Below are positions 13,201-23,023 of a stretch of DNA of 64,000 bases, one piece after another. A program made the translations under genes and the position numbers. This stretch comes from Mesorhabditis belari (taxonomy: Eukaryota; Nematoda; Chromadorea; Rhabditida; Rhabditidae): the NCBI GenBank assembly GCA_958450365.1, contig CAUEEP010000730.1, forward strand, positions 2,541,001 through 2,605,000, given 5' to 3'. Each line of letters begins with the position of its first letter. Within the stretch, counting starts at the first letter, position 1. The notes beneath the pieces are model-generated. The model saw only the letters and a program-made list of their open reading frames with translations. It was not told the DNA's origin and searched no databases.

Positions 13201-13819
13201 TCACCTCAATTGGACTTCACGCATCTATTTAATCGTTTCAGAAAGTCATCAAAAGCTTTTCTTTTTTGTTATTAATAGATTGTATCAAGTAAAATTTCGG
13301 TTTCAAATCTAATCACAGAGCTTTCAACAAAACTAATGATAGTATCTTTTAGAGGAAATCTTTACTTTTAAGATCTAAATAGAATAATTCAAGGCGTTTA
13401 AATTAGGCGCTTATCTGACATTTCATTTCAGCCTACTTCTTATTCCATTGACAATCTAACTTTAAACTCAAATATCTTGCTCAATTGCTTCAATCAGTTG
13501 CTCAATTGAAATCCTTATGATATCATTAGCTTTCTCGTGTCTTCGTCTGGCGATTGATATAAAAAACATTTCAATCGGAGCAATGAGAGAGAGAGATCAC
13601 AATCAATAATAGTTGTAATACCTTTGAGCAACCCTGTAGGTATTAAAGATGAGCTTTTTTTTCTTTTAAAGTCAACTTTTTGAAACTATCTAGGTCTTTT
13701 GATGATCTTTTCATCAATCACCTGATCACATTGTTTCGAAATTTGTGCTGTTGATCTCGATTGATGTAAAGTCGTCGAACCGATGGACGATGTGCGACAT
13801 TCGGCGCGTCGGGAGGCAT
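4258..13819 (-). CDS. tat-1: P4-type ATPase phospholipid flippase, TAT-1/ATP8A orthologue
   Basis: Minus-strand gene of about 32 coding exons, 1138 aa in the conserved-tail form (allowing two single-base excesses, see findings). Exons from the start: 13722-13819, 12970-13069, 12829-12927, 12426-12512, 12242-12385, 11701-11842, 11535-11658, 11398-11488, 11181-11354, 10820-10915, 10716-10777, 10594-10675, 10465-10551, 9726-9834, 9535-9654, 9365-9493, 9166-9313, 9005-9095, 8439-8565, 8260-8395, 8137-8217, 7807-7875, 7643-7767, 7503-7603, 6983-7071, 6860-6940, 6759-6818, 6595-6717, 6420-6550, 6293-6373, 5656-5789 and 4258-4355. Motifs seen: SPTGRYTTL in the first membrane region, NLDGETNLK actuator, P4-specific IPISL, phosphorylation site DKTGTLT (D about residue 392), SPDEGALVR nucleotide site, [13 protein letters not shown] and [13 protein letters not shown]. 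The tail GYAFSQEE...LIRN is typical of ATP8A. It flips phosphatidylserine to the cytosolic leaflet of plasma and endosomal membranes. An acceptor AG just before GACTG-ATG suggests trans-splicing or a 5' UTR intron. Confidence 0.93.
5414..5789 (-). CDS. tat-1: Alternative C-terminal exon of tat-1
   Basis: After the acceptor at 5790-5791 the frame continues in phase from the exon ending at 6293 ([13 protein letters not shown]). It stays open for about 125 codons to a TGA at 5414, giving a hydrophilic, Q/N/E/R-rich cytosolic tail ([14 protein letters not shown] ... [10 protein letters not shown]). Taking this end gives a 1186-aa protein. If instead the weak donor ACCG|GTGCC at 5656 is used, the frame joins exactly to the last exon (4355-4258) that carries the conserved [12 protein letters not shown] tail. 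Both joins keep frame, so two isoforms are likely. The choice of internal donor is my inference. Confidence 0.65.
7151..7343. repeat. Two-copy 102-bp tandem repeat in tat-1 intron
   Basis: TCCTCAAGAAAGCACTG at 7151 recurs as TCCTCAACAAAGCACTG at 7253. The whole unit, including CAGCTTATTTTTACAGTTTA and AGTTGATTCATTGGAA, is repeated with a few substitutions. It lies in the intron between exons 7503-7603 and 6983-7071 and encodes nothing in the gene's orientation. Confidence 0.85.
7941..8120. mobile_element. Foldback element with AGACGGCTGAGAAA arms in tat-1 intron
   Basis: Arms of about 60 bp at 7941-8000 and 8061-8120 are inverted copies (GGGGAAATTCCAACCC..., and CTCAGCCGTCTCTTGACCGAT mirrored by ATCGGTCAAGAGACGGCTGA). 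The AGACGGCTGAGAAA core is shared with the tail of the SINE-like repeats near 18.9 kb and 58.8 kb, which suggests a common source. Confidence 0.75.
8661..9025. repeat. tat-1: 25-bp repeats copying a tat-1 exon end plus splice donor
   Basis: The forward unit TTACCAATATTGATAGCTGT-TTCTC is the reverse complement of the end of exon 9005-9095 (codons ...ETAINI) and its GTAAGAG donor. It occurs at 9001-9025 (the true exon end), 8661-8685 and, with changes, 8686-8710. A further copy at 8711 is split by the MITE at 8726-8988 and completed at 8989-9000. Each unit carries a potential donor site. Confidence 0.85.
8726..8988. mobile_element. MITE family A, copy 1 (tat-1 intron)
   Basis: Begins CCGTAAATACTGTAATAGTA-CCCCACCCCC and ends with the inverted form GGGGTGGGGTACTATTACAG-TATTTAAGG. 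Internal arms TTTGGTATCAAAAAATAGC and GCTATTTTTTGATACCTAAG pair, so the whole element folds back. TA duplications flank it. It interrupts one of the 25-bp units. Confidence 0.9.
10940..11165. mobile_element. MITE family A, diverged short copy 2 (tat-1 intron)
   Basis: Starts AAATACTCTAATAGAGCGCC and ends TTATTAGAGTCTTTAGGGTA. It shares GTAGCTTAAAGCAGCGCGGA and GACTACGCGACTGTACG with copy 3, and the overall plan (GTACAGTCGCGTA ends and a paired middle) with copy 1. Confidence 0.8.
12551..12802. mobile_element. MITE family A, copy 3 (tat-1 intron)
   Basis: Nearly identical over about 170 bp to copy 2 (CTCTGTCTCTAGATTTTTCC, CACACTGTAGCTTAAAGCAG). It ends GCGCTGTATTACGGTATA. It lies in the intron between tat-1 exons 12829-12927 and 12426-12512. 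Confidence 0.8.
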
Positions 13820-14790
13820 CAGTCCTGAATTGAATCAATCTAATTAAACAAAACAAATGAAATTGTATTGTATTTAACTTTTAAGTAAAGCTCAATTACA
13901 AGCAAAATGTCTCCGATTTCAATTGTACCAATTACAAAAGCCCATTACATAATAGAGGCTATTTATAAAGGCAATTATGATTAACGAATAACTAGCAAGC
14001 TCTCGTAAGCTTTAAAAGTATGAGTTGAGATCGAAAACTTTTAAGATAACAAACCTCTAACGTATCCTTTTTATTCGGAGGCCTTTAAACATAAAGACTT
14101 GTTAGGAAAACGGCTCTCAAACCCTGAAATTGAAACAAATTCATACGATTTTTAGGTTTTTAGAAAGTTGAAAGATATAAAAAGGATAGATATCTTCTCT
14201 TGAAATCGATTTATGCATTCAAGGTCATTCATGATCATTCACATTCCATTCGCCTTTTTTTGACGCGTCTCTCTCCCGGAAATTTTTCTCCAACATAAAA
14301 AAACAGGTCTAATCAAGCAATTTTAAGCCATAAAAAATTCAAGATTTTTTTTTTTCAAAATAAATAATTCAATAAAAAACAGGGAAATTCGTGATCGTGT
14401 TTGTTTTCAAAATTCATTTGATACGAAAATTTGATGGATCGATCGCTGAAGCAAAGGAAATGAGTGATAAGCAATTGACCCTAATTCTCTGAACCGATAT
14501 CAAAAAAAAAATATTTGATGAAATGTCTAAAAAGGTTTTTCAGATATATGAAAAAGTTAGTGAAAAAGGTAAATGATAGATTTCGACACAGCGAGATTTG
14601 TTTCCGTGAATCATGGGAAAGAAAAGGGATAGGAGTGAAGGAGAGAAGAGTCGCGCACTTCTTCGTTCTATTATTGATTGCAAAGTATAATACAGAAAAC
14701 ATATGTGGTCATAAAAGTAAAATACCCCATCACTGTTTTGTTTGTTTATTTAGCCAAAAAAAAGAAGAGCTGGGTAAAGAAAGGATTGGT

Positions 14791-14914
14791 GGGGGGAGGG
14801 AGGGGAGGAGAGGAGAGGGAGAGGAGAGGAGAGGAGAGGAGAGGAGAGGGAGAGGAGAGGGAGAGGAGAGGAGAGGAGAGGAGAGGAGAGGAGAGGAGAG
14901 GGGAGAGGGAGGGG
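14791..14914. repeat. Purine-only GGAGA satellite
   Basis: About 120 bp contain almost only G and A on the plus strand, in GGAGA and GAGAGG units with no pyrimidine. It is open in several frames but this is compositional and not coding. It lies in the shared upstream gap of tat-1 and the PLD-like gene. Confidence 0.9.
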
Positions 14915-15221
14915 GTGAGTCGTGCAAAGTAAACCCTTGTATACTACTTTGAGTCGAGTTTTTCAAAATACTTTTCAACAATGATTCTTTAAAAAACGAA
15001 AAGAAGAATATAAATCGATGAAGTTTCCAATCTATAATCGATAGAGTGACTAAATGAAGTGAATTGATGAAGTGAATGTTGAGTGTACATGAAACACAAA
15101 AATTTGCCCACATAAAAACTTTTAAAACAATAAACATTTAAAATCAACGGAATAAACATTTGGTTTTTTGTAAATTAGAAACGGAAAGCATAATTAAAAT
15201 CAATGTTATTCAAGAAAATCA

Positions 15222-15845
15222 GGGAGTGGGACAAATGCGACCTTTCTTTTGCGCACCCGGACATTTGCGCACCTTTTTTTGCGCACCTTGCCCATTAGCG
15301 CACCTTTTTCACGTTTTAAAAAAGCTCTAAAAAGCTAATATTAACCAATTTCTATTCCAAATGTTGTTTTTCTAGGTAATTTGAGGGTGTCAAATTCAAA
15401 TTTTGACCTAACAGAGCGTGTGGAACCAATTTGAAAGAAGGCGATAAGGTGACAATTGTTAAAAGAGATTTAGTCCCTATTTAGTCCCTATTTAGTTCCT
15501 ATTTAGTTCCTATTTGGTTCCTATTTAGTGCCTTTATAGTTTCTATTTAGTTCCCAATTACCAATTTGAAAGACAAAACGGCTAGATCAAATTACAGAAA
15601 ATTGTCGATTTTTCTCTTTGTATAACTCCGTCCGTTTGTTTCCACAAGCTCTGATATGTCAAAATTTCGATTCTACGCCCTAAAATTACCTAGAAAAACA
15701 ACTTTTGGAATAGAAATTGGTTAATATTAGCTTTTTAGAGCTTTTTTAAAACGCGAAAAAGGGTACGCTAATGGGCAAGGTGCGGAAAAAAAGGTGCGCA
15801 AATGTCCGGGTGCGCAAAAAAAAAGGTAGCATTTGTCCCACTCCC
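15222..15845. mobile_element. MITE family B, copy 1 (GGGAGTGGGACAAATG termini)
   Basis: Termini GGGAGTGGGACAAATGC and GCATTTGTCCCACTCCC are inverted repeats, and the arms run on through TTGCGCACCCGGACATTTGC and CGCACCTTGCCCATTAGCGC for over 200 bp. Relative to copy 2 it has gained an internal minisatellite at 15469-15554 with 11-bp units like TATTTAGTTCC. No transposase ORF is present. Confidence 0.9.
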
Positions 15846-17297
15846 GAAAATCATAATAATAAAACGTTTTTCTTTTTTTTTCAGGCATATTTCCAGTGTT
15901 TATTGCAATTTTTTGGTCTAACAAGTAGCCGAAAAAGCCTAAAAGCCTAAAAGCCTAAAAAAAAGTCGATTATATTCTCTCTAATTATCTCTAAATATTT
16001 CTAATTATTGTATATATGATTTGTACAAATTGATCGCTAATAAATTCGTTGTACATTTAATAATCAGAAATTAATACACACAACAAGATTTGTTTCGGAG
16101 AATCTGTGAACAATGGTGATTATTTTCGCCGCTTTAGAGTCTTTGATTCTTATTAGTTTGATCTTTGATTACTCGATCACAGTTTGTTTTGATTTGGAAA
16201 CAAGCTAAATATTTCAAAACCTAGAATAAAAAGAATGCTTGACAGTCACAAGGACTTGTTTTCTTTCTTGAAATTTCTCTAATCATAATAACCTAGATCG
16301 GAAGTGGACTGTTTATGCCACGTGTGGTATTGAGAAGATTTCATCGAGAAGCAAAGAAAAGAAAAGAAAAAAAAGAGTGAGTGATTGTCTCTGTATCTTT
16401 GATTTCCTCTCTTTCTCACTCTGACGGTCCATATCAGTCAGTAGCCTTAGAATAGGGCAGATGAGCGCTCAAAGTGCTCTCCACTTTCGACGTCATTCAT
16501 TCATTCTTTCGCTATTTCTTATATTTTACTCAGAATTGTTTTCTAGGGTTGAGTTAAACTTTTGATTGGGTCTACTTGATTGAAAACTTTACATTGAGGA
16601 AATGAAAGGGCACTGGCTTTGATCTGAAAACACAAAGGCTTAAGATCAAGTAACTGCATTGAAAAAAAATCGCTGTCAAAAGTCTCGTGATTAATAAATA
16701 AAGCTAGCGAACTCCTAATTCATAAATAAAGCTAATAAGTGAGATTAAGAGACAAGTAAACTTCAATAAAATCAAAGCAGTGACGTATTTTAGCTTCAAC
16801 TTTTGTCTTATTAGTTTATTCATGAAATACTTTCGATCATCTGATCACGAGTTCAATAATTCACTTCTTTTTCTCCGAACCTATCACCCGAGTGTCCATT
16901 TCGAGAGAATTGAGAGTCCCTCATTTTCTTTTTTTGCTTTCCCTTATCAGTTGAGGCGACCGGCAAATACCAAGAAATCACCACCATATAAAGATAGCTT
17001 TTCTTTTCTTTTTACCTTTATTTCCTTTTTCTGCTTCTTATAAACTTATTAGGGGATCAACAAGAATTCTTTTTCAACTTTAACCACAATCGATTGTTTT
17101 GTTCATTTTTGATGTCTTGTTGATAGAGAGAGAGCTTTTTGGTGAGCTCCTGATACCAGTGAGGACAGGACAGAGTCCAGACTTTGTTTGGCGTTGTTGA
17201 AAAAATAAAATGCACTTATTTATATTGCAAATAACTCATTTTTATATAGATCTAAACACACAAAATAGGAAAACGAACAATTTTTCAGAAATTTTCA

Positions 17298-20200
17298 ATG
17301 GAATCATCGAGAGAATCAACGTCAAAACTTGATCTCGCTCAAAATTGTGATCACGAGATAAAGGAAAACTTTGAAAGCAAATCTGAGAAAAAGAAGTCGA
17401 GCAGTGAAAATTTGGTGGTTGGTGGAGTGGCTGGCATTTTAAGATTCAGCTCATTGTCATTTTCAGTCGTGGACAAGCGCTCTTTTCCCTTCACTTCTCA
17501 TCCTTTATCTCTCTTTCTATTCATTATACAAAACACAAAGAACAGAGAGTATAGATGATGCTAAATGCTACGCAACTTGTAGGTGAGCAATAAATATTGA
17601 TAAATAATAAAACGTCGTTGACATTGATCGACTTTGAAAGGTCAATTACACCAACAGACTCGCTTTGGTGGACTTTTAAACACCACATGGTTAGTGCAAT
17701 GGTGGGTTAGCCTTTTAAGTTGATTTTTTTTTTTCAAAAAATGATTAAGCAATTTAATGATATTATTAATGTGCTTTTATACTGTATGAAAAGTTTTTTT
17801 TATTTTTGTTTTTAGAATAAGCATAGCGGAGAGTATTCCTACTAATGTTTCATTCCCGGGCGCACGCATTCCGGAATCGACTTTTGAAGCCTGGAGTCGA
17901 ATTATTGAAAGGTAAACTAGTTATATTTAAAAAGCACAACAAAATTTCATTTTGATGGAATATTGAAACATTTCAGAGCCGAGAAAGAACTTGTAATTGC
18001 CGCATATAAATCGAGTCTACAAGGTCGTCATGTTCTCAGCGATCCACACGATTTTCACTTTGCAAATGAAGTAATTCAATCGATTTATTTCATAGAAATA
18101 GAAATAGAAATAAGTAAATTGAATAGAAATAAACATTTCTTAGGGTGACGCCATCTTTGAACAATTAAAAGAGAAGGGAAATGTAATCAAGATTGGAATG
18201 GTTGAGAGCTTCCCACCAAAAGACAAAGGAGACAATGAAGATGGGAATATTTTGGAGGATCTTGGTTTGAGATCATTATGTTTTTCAGCCTTGTTTTTAT
18301 CGAAATTTAGGCTTGATTGAGCGTAGAAAGTTGGAGATGAAAAGATTGACTCGAAGAGATGGGAAGATGCATTCCAAATTTCTGCTCGCCGATGATCGAC
18401 ATTTCTATTTGGGATCAGCAAATCTCGACTGGAGATCGCTCAATCAAGTAATTGACTCACTTTCTTTCTTTGAGTAAACGAAAATCGAAATTCAGAAAAT
18501 GGAACTCGGTTTTGTTGTGGAGGATTGCCCTTGCTTGGGCAAAGATTTGCGCTCAATCTATGACACTTATTGGGAGCTCGCTGTTGGGCACAGCAATACA
18601 CAATTGGCCAAGTATTTGCACGCATTTTTACTTTCAATAAAAACTCTTTAGATACAATAGCGAAAATCCTCTAAAACTGTCGATTGATGGAGCTGAGACT
18701 CAAGCATACATTGCGGTAAAAAAACTCATAAAACTTTCGTAATTAATCAGGTGAAAAACTCGCCTAACGGCTGGTTTTTTTTGGGGGTGACACATGTCAC
18801 TGTGGCGCACTCTGGAGCGTCCATTTCTACAGCGTGCATTTCCATTTCTATTTCTATTTCTACATCCGGGTTCGACCACCGGTTTGACCAGTTTTTGGCT
18901 TAAAGACGGCTGAGAAAATGCCCGTACAGACAGACAGACGGCTTTTATATATCGTAGATACTTGTTCTTTCAGTCTTCGCCGAAACCGCTTAATGCCGCC
19001 GGTAGAACATGGGATTTGGAAGCGTTGATCGAAATTCTTGACTCGGCCAAGCAATTTGCTTATGTTCATGTGATGGATTATCATCCACTATTTGTCTATC
19101 GCAAACCCAGAGAGTTAGTTTTACTTTGATTAGAAATTTTAAAATTCAAATGCAAAATTGACTATAATTGTTTAAAGGTTATGGCCAACATTGGACGATG
19201 CTTTACGTAGAGCGATCGCCCGGGGTGTGCATGTCAGAATCCTTTCGGCAGCTATTCATCATCCTGAGGTAAGGAAAGGTCTTCAAAGTTGTAAAATAAA
19301 TCTTTTCAGCTTGGCATTCGTTTCCTGAAAGCCCTTCAAGATCTTGATGGCATCAATAGCAATGGAAGTGTTCAAGTGGTAAGTAAAACTTTTGTTTAAA
19401 ATTTGCTACTTATACAAATTTCAGAAGATCTTCAAAGTGCCACCACCCAGTGAAACGGAGGCGGCGGTGATTGTGAGAGATCGACGCACTCACAACAAAG
19501 TAGTGGTGACTGGAAGGAGCCGCTGTTGTTGGTGAGAGTTTTGCTTCCTCGTACCATCGATCGCATGGCTTCTATTCTAAAATTTGCGCGTTTTGTTTTG
19601 TTCATAGTTCTTTGTTCATAGTTCAGTTTTTGCTGTCAGCAAAGCGATAAATCGAAAAATGGGAATTTGAGTGTAGCGATATGGGAGGGATAGGGAAGTC
19701 ACAGCTGCTTTCATTTTCCCTTCAAAAATATCGGAATCAACTTTGATCGGGTACTTCGTGTCTACCCTTATCTCTCATCCGTTTTTTTTTGTTTTATTCT
19801 TGATACAAGCCGTGCGTGCGTCACAGACTCTTATCTAGGACTCACAAGATCGCTCCTTTTTTTTATTTATAAATTTAATTTGGCTACCACTTATCGGAAG
19901 TCTTATCAAAGAGAATTTGAGAAAACTAATCAAAAATAGGGGAAAGGTCATGTGAAAATCAATTGAAACATTGAATATTTTTGAATATTGAACATTGAAT
20001 ATAAACAAAGTTGAAAGTTGAACTTTTTAGGAACTTCGAATTGGTCGGGTGATTATTTTGAAGGTGGAACAACCGGTACAGCCTTGGTCGTGAAACAAAA
20101 TGGTTCAAAAAGACCATTGGTGAGTTAAAAGTTCTAAAAGATGAATGAATGAATCAAAAAAAAATAAACTTTAAATGTAAATTAACCTATTAGACTTGCA

Positions 20201-21885
20201 GAAGAAACTGCGGGTCAAAAAAGCAACCATACAAGGACTGTAAGTAAAGATGATCCGGGTTGATTAGTATTTTTAGAAACCCCAATATCTTCTCTTTTTA
20301 ACGATATAAAAAGAATTTTACAAATCTTCCTTTTGAAAAGGCCAGTGGAATTTTCAAAAAAGACACCAAAAATGGCCTGGCGGAGCCGAACTTCAACTCA
20401 AGATTTCTCCACGGTTTTTCAAATGTTTTGTCACTAATAAGAAATGAAAGAAGTTTACTAACTAAAACAAATAACATACAAATACAAATTTGTTCTTTGC
20501 GTACTCTTTGTTAAAACAATTTGAAAATCAACTTAAAAACCAAATTTGGGCCCTTTGTTTCAGAGCCACAACTCTTCAAAGGAATATTTATAATGGAATA
20601 GTTCACCGAATTTGTTTTATTTTTCTGTAAATAGCTTCTATTAAGTTTGGGCTTTTGATCTGTTAATAATTTAGACCAGGGTTTCGTCAAAAATAATGCT
20701 TTGTTATAAATTTAAGCCGCCGTCAAGTCGTTTTTTGGTACCTTTTTGAAACGTCTATATTCCGCGATCACTGTATAATTCTATTTATGCCGTTAAAAGA
20801 AAAGATATTGTGGTTTCTAAAAATACTAATTAAACGGGATCATCTTTACTTACAGTCGTTGTATGGTGACTTTTTTGATCCGGAGTTTCTTTTCTAAGTC
20901 CCTAATATTAGGCTCTCCAGAAAGTCTTTTCGCTCCTTTTCGTACTTCCGTTTAAAACCAACAAATGAATTACGGTTTATTTCATTAGAAAAGCCAATTA
21001 TTTTTCTGCAAAATAACATTAAAACGGGTTTTAAATGTCTTATGTATGGACTTTTTTTTGGGAGCATGAAGTCGAGTAGTCAAAAGGACGGCTCAATGAT
21101 GTGGTTTAGACAATTTAGCTAAGGAAACCAGTTTTTGTGTCAATAGATAAAAGATAGAGCATAAAAAGTTTGGTATATAGCCAAATTTTCTGAGAAATTC
21201 ATTCAGCCAATTTCTTCGTAGAGGTTTTTTTTATAGTTTTTTACGAAAAGCACGTGTTTTCACTCTCGAATTTGCTTGAAAGTGAGCCCAAATTGACTTA
21301 AAAAGATGGAAATTCAACAATAAACATTTTTTATTCAGAGGAAACTATAGGTTAATTGGTGAATATTTGTTATTTTTCAAAGGAAGTTTGAAAAGGAACG
21401 AAAAAACTTTCTGAACAGCTTTAATATTAACAAAAATAGTATACAGAAGAATGTGTGCAAAGATTTAATGGTGTTTGAATTCATTTATAAGCTAAATGGA
21501 AACGTGTATGTATTCTGTCTTCAGGTATCACAACTAGCTTCGGTGTTTGAGCGCAATTGGGACTCCGAGTACGCTCATCCTGTCGTCGACTATTTTGAGG
21601 TTTTTTTTAAAAACTTTCCAAATAAAATATCATATTTGGAAATACAAACTTATTAAACAAAAGCTATTCACTTAAACAAAAGTTATTCACTTAAAGAAAA
21701 GCTATTCACTTAAATAAAAGTTATTCACTTAAAGAAAAGCTATTCACTTAAATAAAAGCTATTCACTTAAACAAAGGCTATTCACTTGTAATAAACTCTG
21801 TTTTTAGTACTGTATTCGCCAAAGAACGGCCAGTTATTGCGAAAGTGTGAAAGATCCAAAGCTCTTCGACAATCGCAAATACTAA
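17298..21885 (+). CDS. PLD3: PLD3/PLD4-like type II membrane phospholipase D-family nuclease
   Basis: Spliced CDS of about 502 aa. Exons: 17298-17414 (donor uncertain), 17467-17582, 17816-17911, 17977-18070, 18144-18264, 18311-18447, 18496-18611, 18652-18715, 18974-19113, 19178-19268, 19310-19378, 19425-19531, 20031-20119, 21525-21599, 21808-21885. An acidic cytosolic head precedes one membrane segment (about residues 43-60, [13 protein letters not shown]). A lumenal CYATC motif corresponds to the CYDPC of human PLD3. The first HKD motif is HSKFLLAD (H about 202) followed by [11 protein letters not shown]. The second is HNKVVVTE...[10 protein letters not shown], with glutamate in place of aspartate as in PLD3. 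The family acts as lysosomal or ER single-strand nucleases or lipid transferases. One excess G at 19512-19513 breaks the frame inside the second motif; see findings. An AG acceptor 10 bp upstream of the ATG suggests trans-splicing. Confidence 0.9.
18860..18965 (+). mobile_element. SINE-like repeat fragment with B-box and GACGGCTGAGAAAA tail
   Basis: Contains CATCCGGGTTCGACCACC, which resembles a tRNA T-arm (pol III B box), then TTTTTGGCTTAAAGACGGCT-GAGAAAA and a CAGACAGACAGACGG tail. The same order of parts occurs on the minus strand at 58768-58985. It lies in an intron of the PLD-like gene. Confidence 0.6.
20193..20902. mobile_element. Large foldback element in the PLD-like gene's longest intron
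   Basis: The left arm (about 20193-20310: GGTCAAAAAAGCAACCATAC, GACTGTAAGTAAAGATGATC, TTAGTATTTTTAGAAACCCC) is matched inverted at about 20790-20902 (GTTTCTAAAAATACTAATTA, GATCATCTTTACTTACAGTC, GTATGGTGACTTTTTTGATC). Arms exceed 110 bp. No transposase frame is seen. Confidence 0.85.
20908..21424. mobile_element. Mariner-derived non-autonomous element
   Basis: Starts TTAGGCTCTCCAGAAAGTCT-TTTCGCTCCTTTT and ends with the inverted GGAACGAAAAAACTTTCTGA-ACAGCTTTAA. Termini of the TTAGG...AGAAAGT.TTTTCG type are familiar from mariner elements. The 500-bp interior has no transposase. It is adjacent to the previous foldback element in the same intron. Confidence 0.65.
21654..21788. repeat. 20-bp minisatellite in the last PLD-like intron
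   Basis: About six to seven units of AAACAAAAGCTATTCACTTA with C/G/T and GC/GT variants. It fills most of the intron before the terminal exon. Confidence 0.9.
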
Positions 21886-22225
21886 AAGAATGTATCTTTG
21901 TAAATAGTTTTGTAGTAAAAATTTTATTTTTTCCATTGCTTTTTTCCATTTGCTTGAGATTTCTATTGGCACTGCCCATTTTTTCACAAAACTTCCGAGC
22001 CTCACTCTTACTTGTGTACTGTTTTTTTTTTCTCTCTCCCCACTTTGCTCAAAGTCATGTCATACTAGTGAATTACACTCACGGGTCACTTCCAGGTGAT
22101 GCTTCAACTCTTATTCACTCGTATTTTCGTCGATCATTGTGCTTTTTTGTGTTTGCTTAATTTTTTTGATAAACTTTTCATGTCATGGTTAGCTCAGATC
22201 CTTAGCTTAGCTTCAATAGCTATTT

Positions 22226-22570
22226 ATTTTTATATATGTCGTAGCCGACTATGAATGAGCGGGTCCGGACGCGTCCAACCATCAAGTATTTGGTATCATT
22301 CAACGCAGAATCATTAATAATTATGTTAAATTTTTAAAATTAGAAAGATTGGATAAAAAGAAAAAAAATTATGGGGCCTCAAAGTTTCCTCTTGAACAAA
22401 CAGTTTTTTGCTCTAATTTTTTTTCTTTTTATCAAAACTTTCTAATTTTAAAAATTTAACATAATTATTAATGATTCTGCGTTGAATGATACCAAATACT
22501 TGATGGTTGGACGCTCCTAGACCCACTCATTCATAATCGACTGAAATTCATAATCGGCTACGACATATAA
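22226..22570. mobile_element. Foldback element with TATGTCGTAGCCGA termini
   Basis: TATATGTCGTAGCCGACTAT and ACCATCAAGTATTTGGTATC-ATTCAACGCAG are matched in reverse by CTGCGTTGAATGATACCAAA-TACTTGATGGT and CGGCTACGACATATA. The arms of about 165 bp leave a short loop. The rest of the gap 21886-23023 shows no exon apart from GC-richer sequence at 22830-22950 upstream of nmr-2. Confidence 0.85.
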
Positions 22571-23023
22571 ACAAGTTCAATCGATTTGAATAAGTTTGAA
22601 ATTTTAAAAGATAGCTGAAAGGAAAAGACTTGCATATACACTTGTATACTTGCAACCTAATTTCCAATGAAGAAATGGAGAAATGGTTAAGTGAAAAGTG
22701 AAAAATGGAAATGGAAGTTCGTTTCCCCGGTTTTCTAATTGGTGAAAAGCGCTTTTTAAACGCAAAAACAGCTAAGGAAAAAGATGTTTAGAAGAAAAGA
22801 TCCTTTTAGATGAGTTGAAGAAGAAAAAGAGAAGCGAAGATTGGGGGTTGACTGAAATGGGAATAGAAGAGGGACCCCAAGTTGCTCTTCAAGTAATTGC
22901 CCAAGGGAGTCTCCTCCATCCAGACTCGCTCCCTGCCCCACACCCATTCAATTTTTTCTTGTCTTTTTCTTATCGATGTATTGTTTCAACAATCAATCCC
23001 TATCTTTTATCATTCCCTAAATA

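Larger units (their letters stand above)
13820..17297. other. Divergent intergenic region between tat-1 and the PLD-like gene
   Basis: Apart from the purine satellite and MITE B annotated separately I find no exon. It must contain the promoters of both divergently transcribed genes. AT-rich sequence predominates. A short duplicated TTCATAAATAAAGCTA-like motif occurs near 16695-16735. No TATA or other specific site can be supported. Confidence 0.4.

Noticed and set aside
14515..14952. 145-codon open frame rich in Glu/Arg/Gly
   Set aside because: It is the translation of the GGAGA purine tract and is open in several frames for compositional reasons.
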